A stretch of DNA of 64,000 nucleotides from JBBRBB01 sp038206235 (GTDB taxonomy: Bacteria > Bacteroidota > Bacteroidia > Chitinophagales > Chitinophagaceae): positions 185,516-249,515 of the forward strand of contig JBBRBB010000003.1 of assembly GCA_038206235.1 (NCBI GenBank), in the 5' to 3' direction. A model generated the notes under the pieces. That model made no database searches, was not told the DNA's origin, and saw only the letters and a program-made list of their open reading frames with translations. The number at the start of each line of letters is the position of its first letter. The first letter of the stretch is position 1. The translations under genes were made by a program, and so were the position numbers. Positions 18,050 through 27,364 of this stretch are shown piece by piece.

Positions 18050-18412
18050 TTATGATTCTATTGGTGCATTCGATTCTTTCCATGCTGTCCATCCGCCGGC
18101 CATAGAGAACACATTGTTATAACCCATCTTTTGCAGATTATCGGCAGACAAAGCGGAACGAAAACCACCGCCGCAATAGAGTATAAGCTCAGTATTTTTA
18201 TCAGGAAACTGCTGCACAATATCACGCTCAATAATGCCCCGTGATAAGTGAAGGGAATCTTTTGCATGATCTGCCTGCCATTCATTATCTTCACGCACAT
18301 CAATTAACGCTGCGCCCTCTTTAATATGTTTCTGTGTTTCAGAAACTGAAATTTCTTTGATGCGGTTTTTTGCATCTTCAACAATTTTCAAAAACTCTTC
18401 GGAATGTTTCAT
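18050..18412 (-). CDS. Rhodanese-like domain protein
   Basis: A single-domain rhodanese of 120 residues. The active-site loop is CGGGFRS with the catalytic Cys at about residue 80. The entry motif LIDVREDNEWQADHAKDSLH and the exit motif MAGGWTAWKES are complete. It probably transfers sulfane sulfur or senses thiols. There is no signal peptide, so it is cytoplasmic. It is first in the minus-strand cluster with the AHSA1-like and lipoprotein genes. Confidence 0.92.
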   Translation of the reverse strand: MKHSEEFLKIVEDAKNRIKEISVSETQKHIKEGAALIDVREDNEWQADHAKDSLHLSRGIIERDIVQQFPDKNTELILYCGGGFRSALSADNLQKMGYNNVFSMAGGWTAWKESNAPIES

Positions 18413-18689
18413 GGAATTTTAATTGATCAGGTTTCTCTGAAAGTTAAAAATTAAAAATACAAAAGAGAGCGAATGAATGTAATAAGATTCCTATTTTTTA
18501 TTAATTACTTTTTCCCTCCGCTCCTGTGGTTGACTAAATTATTACTAATACACATGAGCCATCCATTCTTGTACAAATTTAAGCAACTATAACCCAAATT
18601 ATGTATTCTTTGTTCTTAGAAGTATCTTTATATTTTAGCTTTTGTACAATATATCTCTTCATAATTAAACTTAATTTATTATCGCGGAA

Positions 18690-19010
18690 ATATGGGTAAT
18701 GTCTCAAAAGAGTGGTGAGTAACTTTATCAATTGTATCTAAGCTATTTTTAGTTCCGCCTTTTCAATTTTCTCTTTTATTAAAGTGGGTATATAGTTCAC
18801 AGTAATTATTTTTAGAGGCTAAAACAGCCTCTAATGTGTTTAACACCCCTAAGTGTCTCAAAAGAGTTGGTGAAAAAATAAGTTGTCCTTGTTGCCGGCA
18901 ACAAAGTATAAAGTATGGCAGAAATAAAACAGGTAAACAAACGCCGCTATTGTAAGGATGCTGCAAAATTTTTTACAGCAATATGCAAAAAAAGGTTTTG
19001 AGCATGGCAT
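18690..19010 (+). mobile_element. Decayed IS1-like element remnant
   Basis: Around 18882-18960 two adjacent frames give SCPCCRQQSIKYGRNKTGKQ and RRYCKDAAKFF. Joined, these match the zinc-ribbon N-terminus of IS1/InsA-type transposases (CPxCxxxxIxKxGxxxxGKQRYxCKxCxK). Frameshifts and stops break it. The sequence GTCTCAAAAGAG(T)TGGTGA occurs twice (about 18702 and 18854) and may be an element end. The rest of the 18413-19133 gap is AT-rich and shows no intact gene. Confidence 0.5.
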
Positions 19011-19133
19011 TAATAACCGGATTATGGATGTAAACCAAAGAGGGCTGTTTAACAGAGCAATCGGCAGATGCCGTAAAAAGAAACGAATGTTTTCACAGAT
19101 TACCGGATTTTCACGGATTGAAAAAGAAAAAAC

Positions 19134-19997
19134 TCATCCTTTCGGATTCTGGAAGATAATAGTTACAGTGCCTGTTTGCACTTCGCTTCCCTTTGTGAAT
19201 TTTAATTGATAAGCTCTGCGTACAGCAATGGAATTTATATCGGAAAAGGCACTGCCTAATTTTACTTTAGCACTCGTAACGGTTCCATTTGCATCAACCG
19301 TAACATTCACCAACACTTTGCCGCCATAGCGATATTCATCTTCAAAGTGTGTTGTGCCTGCGAGTCTGCGACCCGTAAGTCCATCAGTAATAGATACTCC
19401 ACTGGTGCCTTTGCCGCCATTGCCTGTGTAGTTATCGCTGTTGGGATTTCCATTGGGTTTGCCCTGGTCGCCTGTGCCACCGGCAATTCCCTGGTTGCGA
19501 CTGTTATTATAACTATCCGAATTGTTTCCGCCGGTGCCAGTGCTCTTTCCGCCTGCATATACGGCTTTTGCTTTTGGTGGTGTGGGTGGTGAATTCGTTT
19601 CTGTTTGTGTTTTGATTTTTGTTATGCTATTGATAGGCATGTTGGGTTTTTTTATTTCGGGCTTAGGCGATGTATTAATCGGTGTTGCATCAGCTTCATT
19701 ATTTTCGGCAACTTCTTTTTGCGTTTCTGCAGAGGATTGTGTTGATGGCGGCGGATTATAATTTGTTCGCTGTGCAAGAGAAGGCTCGCCGGGAATTAAT
19801 GGAGGAATATTTCCAAAACCCTGGTCGCTGTTACCAAGGTTTACTTCAACGCCTTCATCTAAAGTTTGGAGAGGAAGCTGAGGCAACGTCCAGCTAATAA
19901 AAAAAAATGCAAAAAATACTGCAGCAATAATGAGCGCAGTGATGCCAAGAGCCTTAAAATTTTTTTGCTGCTCAAAATGTGTATCCGCCATATTCAT
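19134..19997 (-). CDS. TonB-like energy transducer
   Basis: A 287-residue TonB-type protein: short cytoplasmic N-terminus, one membrane helix (about 16-37, ALGITALIIAAVFFAFFFIS), a long Pro/Asn/Gly-rich periplasmic linker (about 60-200) and a C-terminal TonB domain (about 215-285, GGKVLVNVTVDANGTVTSAK ... FTKGSEVQTGTVTIIF). It would pass proton-motive energy from ExbB/ExbD to outer-membrane receptors. ExbB/ExbD-type genes are present, but 25 kb away. The linker is low in complexity and very Gly/Asn-rich near 160-200. Confidence 0.85.
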   Translation of the reverse strand: MNMADTHFEQQKNFKALGITALIIAAVFFAFFFISWTLPQLPLQTLDEGVEVNLGNSDQGFGNIPPLIPGEPSLAQRTNYNPPPSTQSSAETQKEVAENNEADATPINTSPKPEIKKPNMPINSITKIKTQTETNSPPTPPKAKAVYAGGKSTGTGGNNSDSYNNSRNQGIAGGTGDQGKPNGNPNSDNYTGNGGKGTSGVSITDGLTGRRLAGTTHFEDEYRYGGKVLVNVTVDANGTVTSAKVKLGSAFSDINSIAVRRAYQLKFTKGSEVQTGTVTIIFQNPKG

Positions 19998-20227
19998 ACC
20001 TACAAATTTATTATTTGCTTTTTGAATCCGTTGTTATAAAGATGCTAACATGTGTGAAGAGAGCTATGGTATCAGCAATCAGTTATCAGGGATTAAAAAA
20101 AACAAAATAAGAATATCTCCTTCATCTTATTGAAGCATTATAAAAAAATCTTGCATAAAAAAGATGTTAAACAGTTTTTGATATTAAACCATTTACCTGC
20201 GCCTGTATCAATAATAAAATTTTTTTT

Positions 20228-20908
20228 ATGAAAAGGCGCATTACTCTTTTAACCGCATTGTTTTCCTTGTTTGCAATTATATCAGAAGCTCAATATTGGG
20301 GTGGCGGAGGTTATTATCAGCGTGGCTACAGAAGACCCCCTCCTCCGCCGCAGTATCGCAGACCCGCACCACGGCAAAGATTACCTCAATTTAAACCAAC
20401 TGTTAACCTGAGCATTGGATATGGTTTTCCTAATCTTGACAAAGATCAGTTAGCACAATTTTACGATGCGTATAAAGGAACCGTTACACAGCAAGGTCCT
20501 GTAACCGCGGCGCTTGATTACCAGTTTAGCAGATATAGCAGCATTGGTGTAGCAGGCACTTATGGAAAAGTGAGCGTTCCCTATTTCGATTACAATTCTA
20601 CTTCAAATATTCCCTCCTTTACGGGAAGAATTGAAAACTGGAGCATTATGTTTAATATGGTAAGTTATATGCCTTCGTCTTCAAAATATGTTAGTCCTTA
20701 TTTGCGAACAGCCATAGGTGTAAATAACTGGAAGCAAAATTATTTATACAATAATGGAGATAAGGCAGCGGTTTTAGATGACCCATCTACGCTGGCTTAC
20801 CAGGTTTCTATAGGAACGCGATTTAATCTATCTCAAAACGCAGGCTTTTATTTAGAAGCGGGCTATGGAAAATATATTCTTAATGGTGGTTTAACTTTCA
20901 GATTTTAA
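20228..20908 (+). CDS. Secreted outer-membrane beta-barrel-like protein
   Basis: A 226-residue exported protein. The signal peptide MKRRITLLTALFSLFAIISE is followed by a Gly/Tyr/Pro/Arg-rich segment (PPPPPQYRRPAPRQRLP, about 38-55) and then a series of amphipathic strands with a C-terminal aromatic residue (LNGGLTFRF), as in small outer-membrane barrels. Function unknown. A good intrinsic terminator follows at 20936. Confidence 0.75.
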   Translation: MKRRITLLTALFSLFAIISEAQYWGGGGYYQRGYRRPPPPPQYRRPAPRQRLPQFKPTVNLSIGYGFPNLDKDQLAQFYDAYKGTVTQQGPVTAALDYQFSRYSSIGVAGTYGKVSVPYFDYNSTSNIPSFTGRIENWSIMFNMVSYMPSSSKYVSPYLRTAIGVNNWKQNYLYNNGDKAAVLDDPSTLAYQVSIGTRFNLSQNAGFYLEAGYGKYILNGGLTFRF

Positions 20909-20935
20909 ATTGAACTTCATGTGAAAATTGAGAAG

Positions 20936-20964
20936 GCTGTTCTGCATTAAGAGCAGCTTTTTTT
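20936..20964 (+). terminator. Intrinsic terminator
   Basis: GCTGTTCT and AGAGCAGC form an 8-bp stem (one G-T pair) with a 6-nt loop followed by seven T residues, 28 bp after the stop of the 20228 gene. Confidence 0.8.
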
Positions 20965-21124
20965 GTTACAACATATAAAGCATAGAGATGTGTTTTTGTT
21001 TTTCTATACACCTTATGTCGCACAAGATGCATAACCGATAGCACAGCCTGTATGTTTATGGGGTTCATCTATACAATATAAATATTAACGATTAAATCTT
21101 CACGCCTTTACCTATTTTAGCAAA

Positions 21125-21153
21125 CGGTCAGGCGGCTCTAAGCCGTCAGACCG
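21125..21153. repeat. Palindrome upstream of the 21167 lipoprotein gene
   Basis: CGGTCAGGCGGCT pairs with AGCCGTCAGACCG around CTA, with two mismatches. It lies 14 bp before an ATG, so it would sit in or near the 5' leader. A related CGGTCAGACC motif occurs between the methyltransferase gene and sucB near 27370. Confidence 0.55.
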
Positions 21154-21166
21154 ATAAATATTATCT

Positions 21167-21916
21167 ATGAAATTTTCTTTGTACCGCATCCTCTTTGCCG
21201 CATTCTTATTTTGCTTTTTATACAGTTGTAAAAAAGATGATTTAATTAGTAAGCAAAATCTTTTAGATTATTACCTTCTACAAGTGGGCAAAGTTTTCAT
21301 TTATCGCCTGGATTCAACTGTAACTGCACCTTTTGGCACTGCTTTATTGTTGAAAAGCTATCATGCAAAAGACAGCATCGCTTCCCTATTCAACGATAAT
21401 CTTGGCAGAGAGTCTTACACTGTTTATCGCTTCACTACTGATACACTGGAACAATTTCCCTGGCAATATCAATCCACATATTATATTACTCCAACGGATG
21501 AAACGATTGAATTAACTGATGATAATAACCTTCGTTTCATCAAGCTTAAATTACCAGTGCGAAATAATTTTTCATGGCAGGGTAATTCATATATTGATAC
21601 ACGCTCTGCTAATTCTGCTTATCAATATTTAGATGGCTGGAATTATACTTACTCAGAAGTAAACATGCCTTATACTGTTTTAAAAGGAATGCTTGATAGC
21701 ACAGTTACTGTTTTGCAACGCGATGAAACTTCTCCTGAAGGTCCGTTCGACCCGCAATTTTACCAGCAAAGAAATTACTCAGTTGAAATATATGGCAAGG
21801 GAGTTGGTTTGATATACAAAGATTTTTTGCACTCGACATGGCAAACCACACCCGAGCCCGCTCATTATGAAAATGACAGCTATGGCATAAAATTAAATTT
21901 GATTGAAGTAAGGTGA
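21167..21916 (+). CDS. Lipoprotein of unknown function
   Basis: A 249-residue protein with lipoprotein signal MKFSLYRILFAAFLFCFLYS and lipobox Cys21 followed by KKDD, a typical Bacteroidota surface-lipoprotein start. The rest is rich in aromatic residues and predicted beta strands (YTVYRFTTDTLEQFPWQYQS, YSVEIYGKGVGLIYKDFLHS). I do not recognise a domain. It precedes two subtilase genes on the same strand but is separated from them by repeat DNA. Confidence 0.8.
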   Translation: MKFSLYRILFAAFLFCFLYSCKKDDLISKQNLLDYYLLQVGKVFIYRLDSTVTAPFGTALLLKSYHAKDSIASLFNDNLGRESYTVYRFTTDTLEQFPWQYQSTYYITPTDETIELTDDNNLRFIKLKLPVRNNFSWQGNSYIDTRSANSAYQYLDGWNYTYSEVNMPYTVLKGMLDSTVTVLQRDETSPEGPFDPQFYQQRNYSVEIYGKGVGLIYKDFLHSTWQTTPEPAHYENDSYGIKLNLIEVR

Positions 21917-22045
21917 TGGAAGGGAATTGGGTATTAGGTATTGCGGTATTGAGCTATTTGGGAATTAGATGCTTCAGTATTTAATTTTTAATTATTAACT
22001 TCTCAAATGGGAACACTAACTACTTCCTACTAACTACTAACTACT
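21917..22045. repeat. Direct-repeat tract
   Basis: Degenerate repeats such as ttgggtattaggtattgcgg and actaactactaactactgaa occupy most of the gap between the lipoprotein and the first subtilase. They belong to the language-like class found elsewhere in the window. Confidence 0.55.
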
Positions 22046-22051
22046 GAATTT

Positions 22052-23983
22052 ATGAATGCACCAAAATATCTTCTTATATTTTTCATTTGCATATTTCTTT
22101 CTGCAACAGGCGATGCGCAGTATTCAAGATTCATCGTTGAGTTTACAGATAAAAATAATTCTTCGTACAGTTTGAGTAACCCTTCTCAATACCTTTCTGC
22201 AAGAGCCATTGCAAGAAGAACACGCTATAATATTTCCATTGACAGCATTGACCTTCCTGTAAATGATTCATACATTCAGCAAGTAGCAGCAGCAGGCGCC
22301 GTTACTTTTCTTAGCGAAAGCAAATGGCTTAATCAAATTCTTATTTTATGCAATGACAGCGCTACTATAAATACAATTCGCAATTTATCTTTTGTAAAAA
22401 AAACATCTCCGGTTGCTCCATTTCGTGCTAACAATAATAATGGAGTTGATAAATTTAAAGAAACAGTAACTTCTTTATCTCTGACCCAAAAAATACATGG
22501 CGAAAAAGATTTAAGCTATGGATATTCTTATTCTCAAATTCATATTCATGAAGGCGAGTATTTGCATAATAAAGGATATACAGGCAGCGGCATGTTGATT
22601 GCTATGCTTGATGCGGGTTTCAACAGTTACAGAACCATCAATGCTTACGACAGTGCAAGAGCGAATGGACAATTTTTAGGCGAAAAAGATTTTGTTGCAT
22701 TTGATAACAGTGTGAATGAAGATGACACGCATGGCGAATATTGTCTTAGCACCATTGCTGCGAATGTGCCGGGCACAATGATAGGCACAGCGCCCAAAGC
22801 AAGCTTCTGGTTACTACGAAGTGAAAATGCACCAACGGAATATCCAATAGAAGAACACAATTGGGTGGCTGCTGCTGAGTTTGCAGACAGTGCAGGCGCA
22901 GATTTAATTACTTCATCACTTGGTTATAACCAGTTCGATGACCCGCAATTCAATCATGACTACAATGATTTTTATAAGAATACAACAACAGTTTCGCAGG
23001 GTGCAACGTTTGCTGCAAAAAAAGGAATGATTGTTACCAACAGTGCAGGCAATGAGGGTGATAATTCATGGAAGTACATAATCTTTCCTGCAGATGATGA
23101 TAGTGTTTGCAGTGTTGGCGCCGTAGATACGGCAGGCGTTATTGCTTTCTTCAGCAGCTACGGCTATCCCGGAAAAGTAAAACCAAATGTTGCATCAGTT
23201 GGTTTGAATACTATAATTTTTGGCGTGTTTGGCGCAGGCAGCGGAAGCGGCACTTCTTTTTCAAACCCAAATTTGAATGGGCTTATAACATGCCTGTGGC
23301 AAGCCTTTCCTGCATATAATAATATGACCATTTTAAACGCCGTGTATCAAAGTGCCGACAGATTTAATAATCCTGATAACAGGTATGGCTTTGGAATTCC
23401 CAACATGAAAACAGCGTATCGCATCTTAAAGAAAAAACAGAATATAGAACTATACGGAACTGACTGGCTGTTTGTAACACCGGATACTTTTACAAATAAG
23501 ATTGATATAAAATTAATCGGGCAGGTTGACGGGAATGCCACATTGAATCTATTGAATGATGCGGGAAATATTGTTGCATCAATAAAGCTGATAACTGAAG
23601 TCGAAGAAGTTTATGATACAAGCTTTCTTAATCTGGGGGGATTGGCACCGGGAAATTATTCACTGCAATATGTTGATAGTATCAACAACCGGATTGTTCC
23701 TTTATTTAAAACAGGACAGGAACTGAATGATTGGCTGGAGGTATTTCCCGTGCCATTCAATATGCAATTGACTGCATTTTTAACCGCACCGGAAACAGGC
23801 AATGCAGTCATCAGGCTGATTGATGCAAGAGGAAGAGTAATTCAAACTCAGGAATTAAATGTTACAGAAGGAAGTGTATATACGATTGATTTTACAAATC
23901 CTTCAGCACTTGCAAAAGGAATTTATTTTGTTTTGTACAGAGGAGTTAAGCAACACAAAACAGTTAAGGTTTTGAAACAGTGA
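22052..23983 (+). CDS. T9SS-secreted subtilisin-like (S8) serine peptidase
   Basis: A 643-residue secreted protease. It has a signal peptide (first 23 residues, ending GDAQ), a propeptide-like region, then an S8 domain with Asp187 (IAMLDAGF), His227 (DDTHGEYC), the oxyanion Asn in NSAGNEG, and Ser402 (SGTSFSNPN). The last 80 residues form a T9SS sorting domain (EVFPVPFNMQLTAFLTAPE ... LAKGIYFVLYRG). The family cleaves extracellular proteins; T9SS exports it and anchors or releases it at the surface. It is a tandem paralog of the next gene. Confidence 0.93.
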   Translation: MNAPKYLLIFFICIFLSATGDAQYSRFIVEFTDKNNSSYSLSNPSQYLSARAIARRTRYNISIDSIDLPVNDSYIQQVAAAGAVTFLSESKWLNQILILCNDSATINTIRNLSFVKKTSPVAPFRANNNNGVDKFKETVTSLSLTQKIHGEKDLSYGYSYSQIHIHEGEYLHNKGYTGSGMLIAMLDAGFNSYRTINAYDSARANGQFLGEKDFVAFDNSVNEDDTHGEYCLSTIAANVPGTMIGTAPKASFWLLRSENAPTEYPIEEHNWVAAAEFADSAGADLITSSLGYNQFDDPQFNHDYNDFYKNTTTVSQGATFAAKKGMIVTNSAGNEGDNSWKYIIFPADDDSVCSVGAVDTAGVIAFFSSYGYPGKVKPNVASVGLNTIIFGVFGAGSGSGTSFSNPNLNGLITCLWQAFPAYNNMTILNAVYQSADRFNNPDNRYGFGIPNMKTAYRILKKKQNIELYGTDWLFVTPDTFTNKIDIKLIGQVDGNATLNLLNDAGNIVASIKLITEVEEVYDTSFLNLGGLAPGNYSLQYVDSINNRIVPLFKTGQELNDWLEVFPVPFNMQLTAFLTAPETGNAVIRLIDARGRVIQTQELNVTEGSVYTIDFTNPSALAKGIYFVLYRGVKQHKTVKVLKQ

Positions 23984-24204
23984 GTGGATAAGTAGATAAT
24001 AAGCACTTGGCAGTTCAACGCTTGGATGCCACAAGCGATACAGTACACGCTATGCGACGCAAGGGACGATGCCATGAAAGATATAGCTGGGCTCATAAAC
24101 AATAAATTTTTTCATCTAAAGGCTTCCATTTCTATAAGATATTTCGTTTCTTTAACGGATTCATTTTTTAAACACCATAATTTTAAACACTAAAAATCAT
24201 CACC

Positions 24205-26151
24205 ATGAAATCTGTTTTTACAAAAACGGTTGTATGTATTGTTGCTTTATTATTTTTATGCAGCAACAGCTATTCTCAATTCACCAAATGGATTATTCAA
24301 TTCAAAGACAAAAACAATTCGCCCTACTCATTAAGCAATCCCCGTGCTTATCTTTCCCCACGTGCAATAGCAAGGCGCCGCCTTCATAATATTACTATTG
24401 ACAGCGCAGATTTGCCAGCTAATCCTTCTTACATTACACAGGTGCTGGCGCAGGGACCTTCAAATTATCTGAGCACCAGTAAATGGCTTAATCAAATTTT
24501 AATTTATTGCAATGATAATGCAACGCTCACGGCAATTGCAGCGCTTCCGTTTGTAAAAGGTGTAAATGCAGTTGGATATTTGCCATCAGGAAATAATAAT
24601 CAATCTGATAAATTTAAGGAAACAGTAGAGCCGCTTACACAGGAACAAAAAAATAAAAAGTTGCTTGCGAATTACGATTATGGATTTTCTTATGATCAGG
24701 TGCATATTCACAACGGAGAATTTTTGCATCAGAAAGGATACACAGGGAAGGGAGTGATTATCGCAATTATTGATGCAGGATTTTATCACTACAGAACCAT
24801 TAAGGCATTTGACAGTGTAAGAGCACGTAATGGTTTTCTGGGCGAAAAAGATTTTGTAGCATTTGATGGCAGCGTAAATGAGGATGATTCGCATGGAGAA
24901 TATTGCTTAAGCACTATTGCAGCAAATGTGCCCGGGCAAATGGTGGGCACAGCGCCGGATGCAAGCTTCTGGCTTTTGCGCGGCGAATACACACCCAGTG
25001 AATATCCCATTGAAGAGCATAACTGGGATGCTGCTGCAGAATTTGCTGACAGCGCAGGTGCAGATATGATATCTTCTTCATTAGGTTATTTTCAATTTGA
25101 TAATTCGCAGTTTGACCATACCTATAATGATTTTTACAAGAACACAACTATGGTTTCCCAAGGCGCAACGTACGCTGCCAAGAAAGGATTGATTGTTACA
25201 AACAGTGCAGGCAACGAAGGTTTCAGCAGTTGGAATTATATTATTTTCCCAGCAGACGATGACAGTGTTTGCGCCGTTGCAGCCACAGATGTAAACGGAA
25301 ATATTGCCTATTTCAGCAGCTTTGGATATCCGGGCAAAGTGAAGCCCAACATAGCTTCGGTAGGCTCTGGTACTACAGTGTATACATCTTTTGGTGTTAG
25401 CTATGCAAGCGGAACTTCTTTTTCAAATCCAAATATAAATGGATTGATTGCATGCTTGTGGCAGGCGTTTCCTAAGTTTAATAACATGCAAATATTAAAA
25501 GCGGTATATGCAAGCAGTGACAGGGCAAGAAATCCCAATAACCGCTATGGTTACGGCTTACCCAACATGAAAAAGGCTTTTCATATTTTGAAGAGAGCAC
25601 AAAACGTGGAATTGTATGGTAACGACTGGTTGTTTGTGAATGCAAATATTAATAGCAATAAAATGGATGTAAGATTAATCGGGCAAACAGATGGAGCCGC
25701 TACCCTTAGTCTTATAAATAAAGCAGGTAAAATACTTTCAACAAGTTCGCTTAATACTGAAGAAGAAGAAGTGTATGAAAATTCTTTTGCAGACTGGAAT
25801 CAATTAGCACCCGGCAAATATTCTGTTGTATATAAAGATGCTTTAAAGACGAGAAGCATTGAGGTAAGTAAAGGAGAAGAATATAGTGATAACAATAACT
25901 GGTTACAGGCACAGCCTGTTCCGTTTAAGCAAAGGCTTACAGTAAATCTGCAGGCTCCTGAAAATGGAGCGGCAACTTTAAAATTAGTGAATGCTAATGG
26001 AAATACATTGCAAACAAAGCATGTAACTCTTGTTGAAAATAAACATTATTCATTTTCTTTTGATGTAGCTGCATCAATGCCGCAGGGAATTTATTATGTG
26101 CAGTATGATGGAAGCACACAGCATAAAACTATTAGTGCGATAAAGGAGTAA
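24205..26151 (+). CDS. T9SS-secreted subtilisin-like (S8) serine peptidase, paralog
   Basis: A 648-residue protease, colinear with the upstream one over its full length and sharing long identical runs (for example LGEKDFVAFD, GEYCLSTIAANVPG). The triad is Asp190 (IAIIDAGF), His230 (DDSHGEYC) and Ser405 (SGTSFSNPN), with oxyanion NSAGNEG. A signal peptide precedes SQFTKWI, and the C-terminus is a T9SS sorting domain (MPQGIYYVQYDGSTQHKTIS). The pair arose by tandem duplication and has diverged mostly outside the catalytic blocks. Its 3' end overlaps the convergent methyltransferase gene by 20 bp. Confidence 0.93.
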   Translation: MKSVFTKTVVCIVALLFLCSNSYSQFTKWIIQFKDKNNSPYSLSNPRAYLSPRAIARRRLHNITIDSADLPANPSYITQVLAQGPSNYLSTSKWLNQILIYCNDNATLTAIAALPFVKGVNAVGYLPSGNNNQSDKFKETVEPLTQEQKNKKLLANYDYGFSYDQVHIHNGEFLHQKGYTGKGVIIAIIDAGFYHYRTIKAFDSVRARNGFLGEKDFVAFDGSVNEDDSHGEYCLSTIAANVPGQMVGTAPDASFWLLRGEYTPSEYPIEEHNWDAAAEFADSAGADMISSSLGYFQFDNSQFDHTYNDFYKNTTMVSQGATYAAKKGLIVTNSAGNEGFSSWNYIIFPADDDSVCAVAATDVNGNIAYFSSFGYPGKVKPNIASVGSGTTVYTSFGVSYASGTSFSNPNINGLIACLWQAFPKFNNMQILKAVYASSDRARNPNNRYGYGLPNMKKAFHILKRAQNVELYGNDWLFVNANINSNKMDVRLIGQTDGAATLSLINKAGKILSTSSLNTEEEEVYENSFADWNQLAPGKYSVVYKDALKTRSIEVSKGEEYSDNNNWLQAQPVPFKQRLTVNLQAPENGAATLKLVNANGNTLQTKHVTLVENKHYSFSFDVAASMPQGIYYVQYDGSTQHKTISAIKE

Positions 26152-27358
26152 ATAAGGCTGCAAACATTGTATCCGCTTTTAGATTATAACCTTTTAATAA
26201 TTCCATTTTCACTAATTGAAGATGGAATTTTTTTTGAATAAAGTGAACCATCTCTTCATTCTCTTTCTTAAAAACTGAACAGGTGATATAAAGAAAATAA
26301 CCGCCTTGTTCAAGTAACGGAATTACATTGCTTACAATTTTTTTTTGAAGCGAAGCGTGATCAGCAATTTTATTGTGGTTAAAAAAATACAATTGCTCCG
26401 GTGTTCTGCTCCATGTGCCGGAGCCTGTGCAGGGCGCATCGCAGATGATAAGGCTATAGTTGGAGGTTGGATGTTGTCCGCAGGACTCTGTGAGGATGTT
26501 GTTCGCAGAACTCTGTGAGGATGTTATATCAGCCGCAAAAGCGTGATAATTTTTTATTCCAGCCTCCCTAAAACGTTTTTGAAGATTTTGAATAATGGAT
26601 GAACGAATGTCGGTAACAGTTAATTCAATATTACTTACAAAAACATCATAAGCAAGAATTGATTTGCCACCGCTGCCTGCGCAGCAATCCCAGATGCTTA
26701 TTTTAGATTGAAGATTTAATATTGAAGATTTGATAATAGCAAAAAATTCCTGTACCTGTTGCGATGAATAATCCTGTATCACTGCTTCTTTGTTTATATC
26801 GAGCAGCGAATCAATTTTAGTAGTGTTAGGCAAAGCAAGGCAATTTTCACCCCATTGTTCAAATGCAATTTTATTGTCTGATAATTTCTGTTTTACGTGT
26901 TCTAATCTGCCCGGTCTTATGCGAAGAAATAAGTTTGGTTGTATTAAATGAGATAGTGCAAATTCAGTTGCATCAATAGTTTCGCTTAGTTCATCCTGCC
27001 AGGGAAAAATATCTTTCACATCAAATGCAGGGTAAATTGATTGAATGAACTGAATTCTTTTTTGCAGGTCTTCATACCAATTATTAATCCATTCGGCACT
27101 AAATAAACCTCTCCACTCTGCTGCTTGATTACTGCATAAGAATAAACCGACTTTTAATCTGTCATCAACATTTAATTCTTTGAGAGCATATCCTAAGCGA
27201 TAATAACAGTAACACAAATGCGTGATATATTTTCTGTCTTTTGAACCATGTTTTTTATTTTCAGAAAAATATTCTTTGAGAAAATGAGATAGCGGAATAT
27301 TTCCCAAATATTTTTGAATGATTAAAAGAGATGTATTGAAATAGGATTGAAAACGCAT
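26132..27358 (-). CDS. RsmB-like RNA (cytosine-5) methyltransferase
   Basis: A 408-residue NOL1/NOP2/Sun family methyltransferase. SAM-binding motif I is WDCCAGSGGKSILAYD (about 225-240), motif IV is DAPCTGSGTWSR with the releasing Cys (about 310), and motif VI is ITCSVFKKENEEMV with the nucleophile Cys (about 358). It most likely methylates a cytosine of 16S rRNA, as RsmB does; the N-terminal part is shorter than a full NusB-like domain. Between motifs there is an insertion from repeat DNA (LTESCGQHPTSN). The gene ends inside the 3' end of the convergent subtilase gene. Confidence 0.88.
   Translation of the reverse strand: MRFQSYFNTSLLIIQKYLGNIPLSHFLKEYFSENKKHGSKDRKYITHLCYCYYRLGYALKELNVDDRLKVGLFLCSNQAAEWRGLFSAEWINNWYEDLQKRIQFIQSIYPAFDVKDIFPWQDELSETIDATEFALSHLIQPNLFLRIRPGRLEHVKQKLSDNKIAFEQWGENCLALPNTTKIDSLLDINKEAVIQDYSSQQVQEFFAIIKSSILNLQSKISIWDCCAGSGGKSILAYDVFVSNIELTVTDIRSSIIQNLQKRFREAGIKNYHAFAADITSSQSSANNILTESCGQHPTSNYSLIICDAPCTGSGTWSRTPEQLYFFNHNKIADHASLQKKIVSNVIPLLEQGGYFLYITCSVFKKENEEMVHFIQKKFHLQLVKMELLKGYNLKADTMFAALFTPLSH
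26470..26522. repeat. Double copy of the GTCCNCAGGACTCTG motif inside the methyltransferase gene
   Basis: GTCCGCAGGACTCTGTGAGG and then TTCGCAGAACTCTGTGAGG follow each other here. Both are close to GTCCACAGGACTCTGCGAG, which occurs twice in uvrA. The insert is in frame with the methyltransferase. Confidence 0.7.
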
Positions 27359-27364
27359 AAAGTA

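Noticed and set aside
18763..18966. 67-codon minus-strand ORF in the IS remnant region
   Set aside because: It is antisense to the zinc-ribbon remnant and has no recognisable features.
19307..19761. Several overlapping ORFs on both strands opposite the TonB-like gene
   Set aside because: They are shadows of the low-complexity Gly/Asn/Pro linker of the TonB-like protein.
24586..25147. Antisense ORFs inside the second subtilase
   Set aside because: Similar antisense frames occur in the first subtilase at the matching place, which is explained by shared codon patterns of the paralogs.
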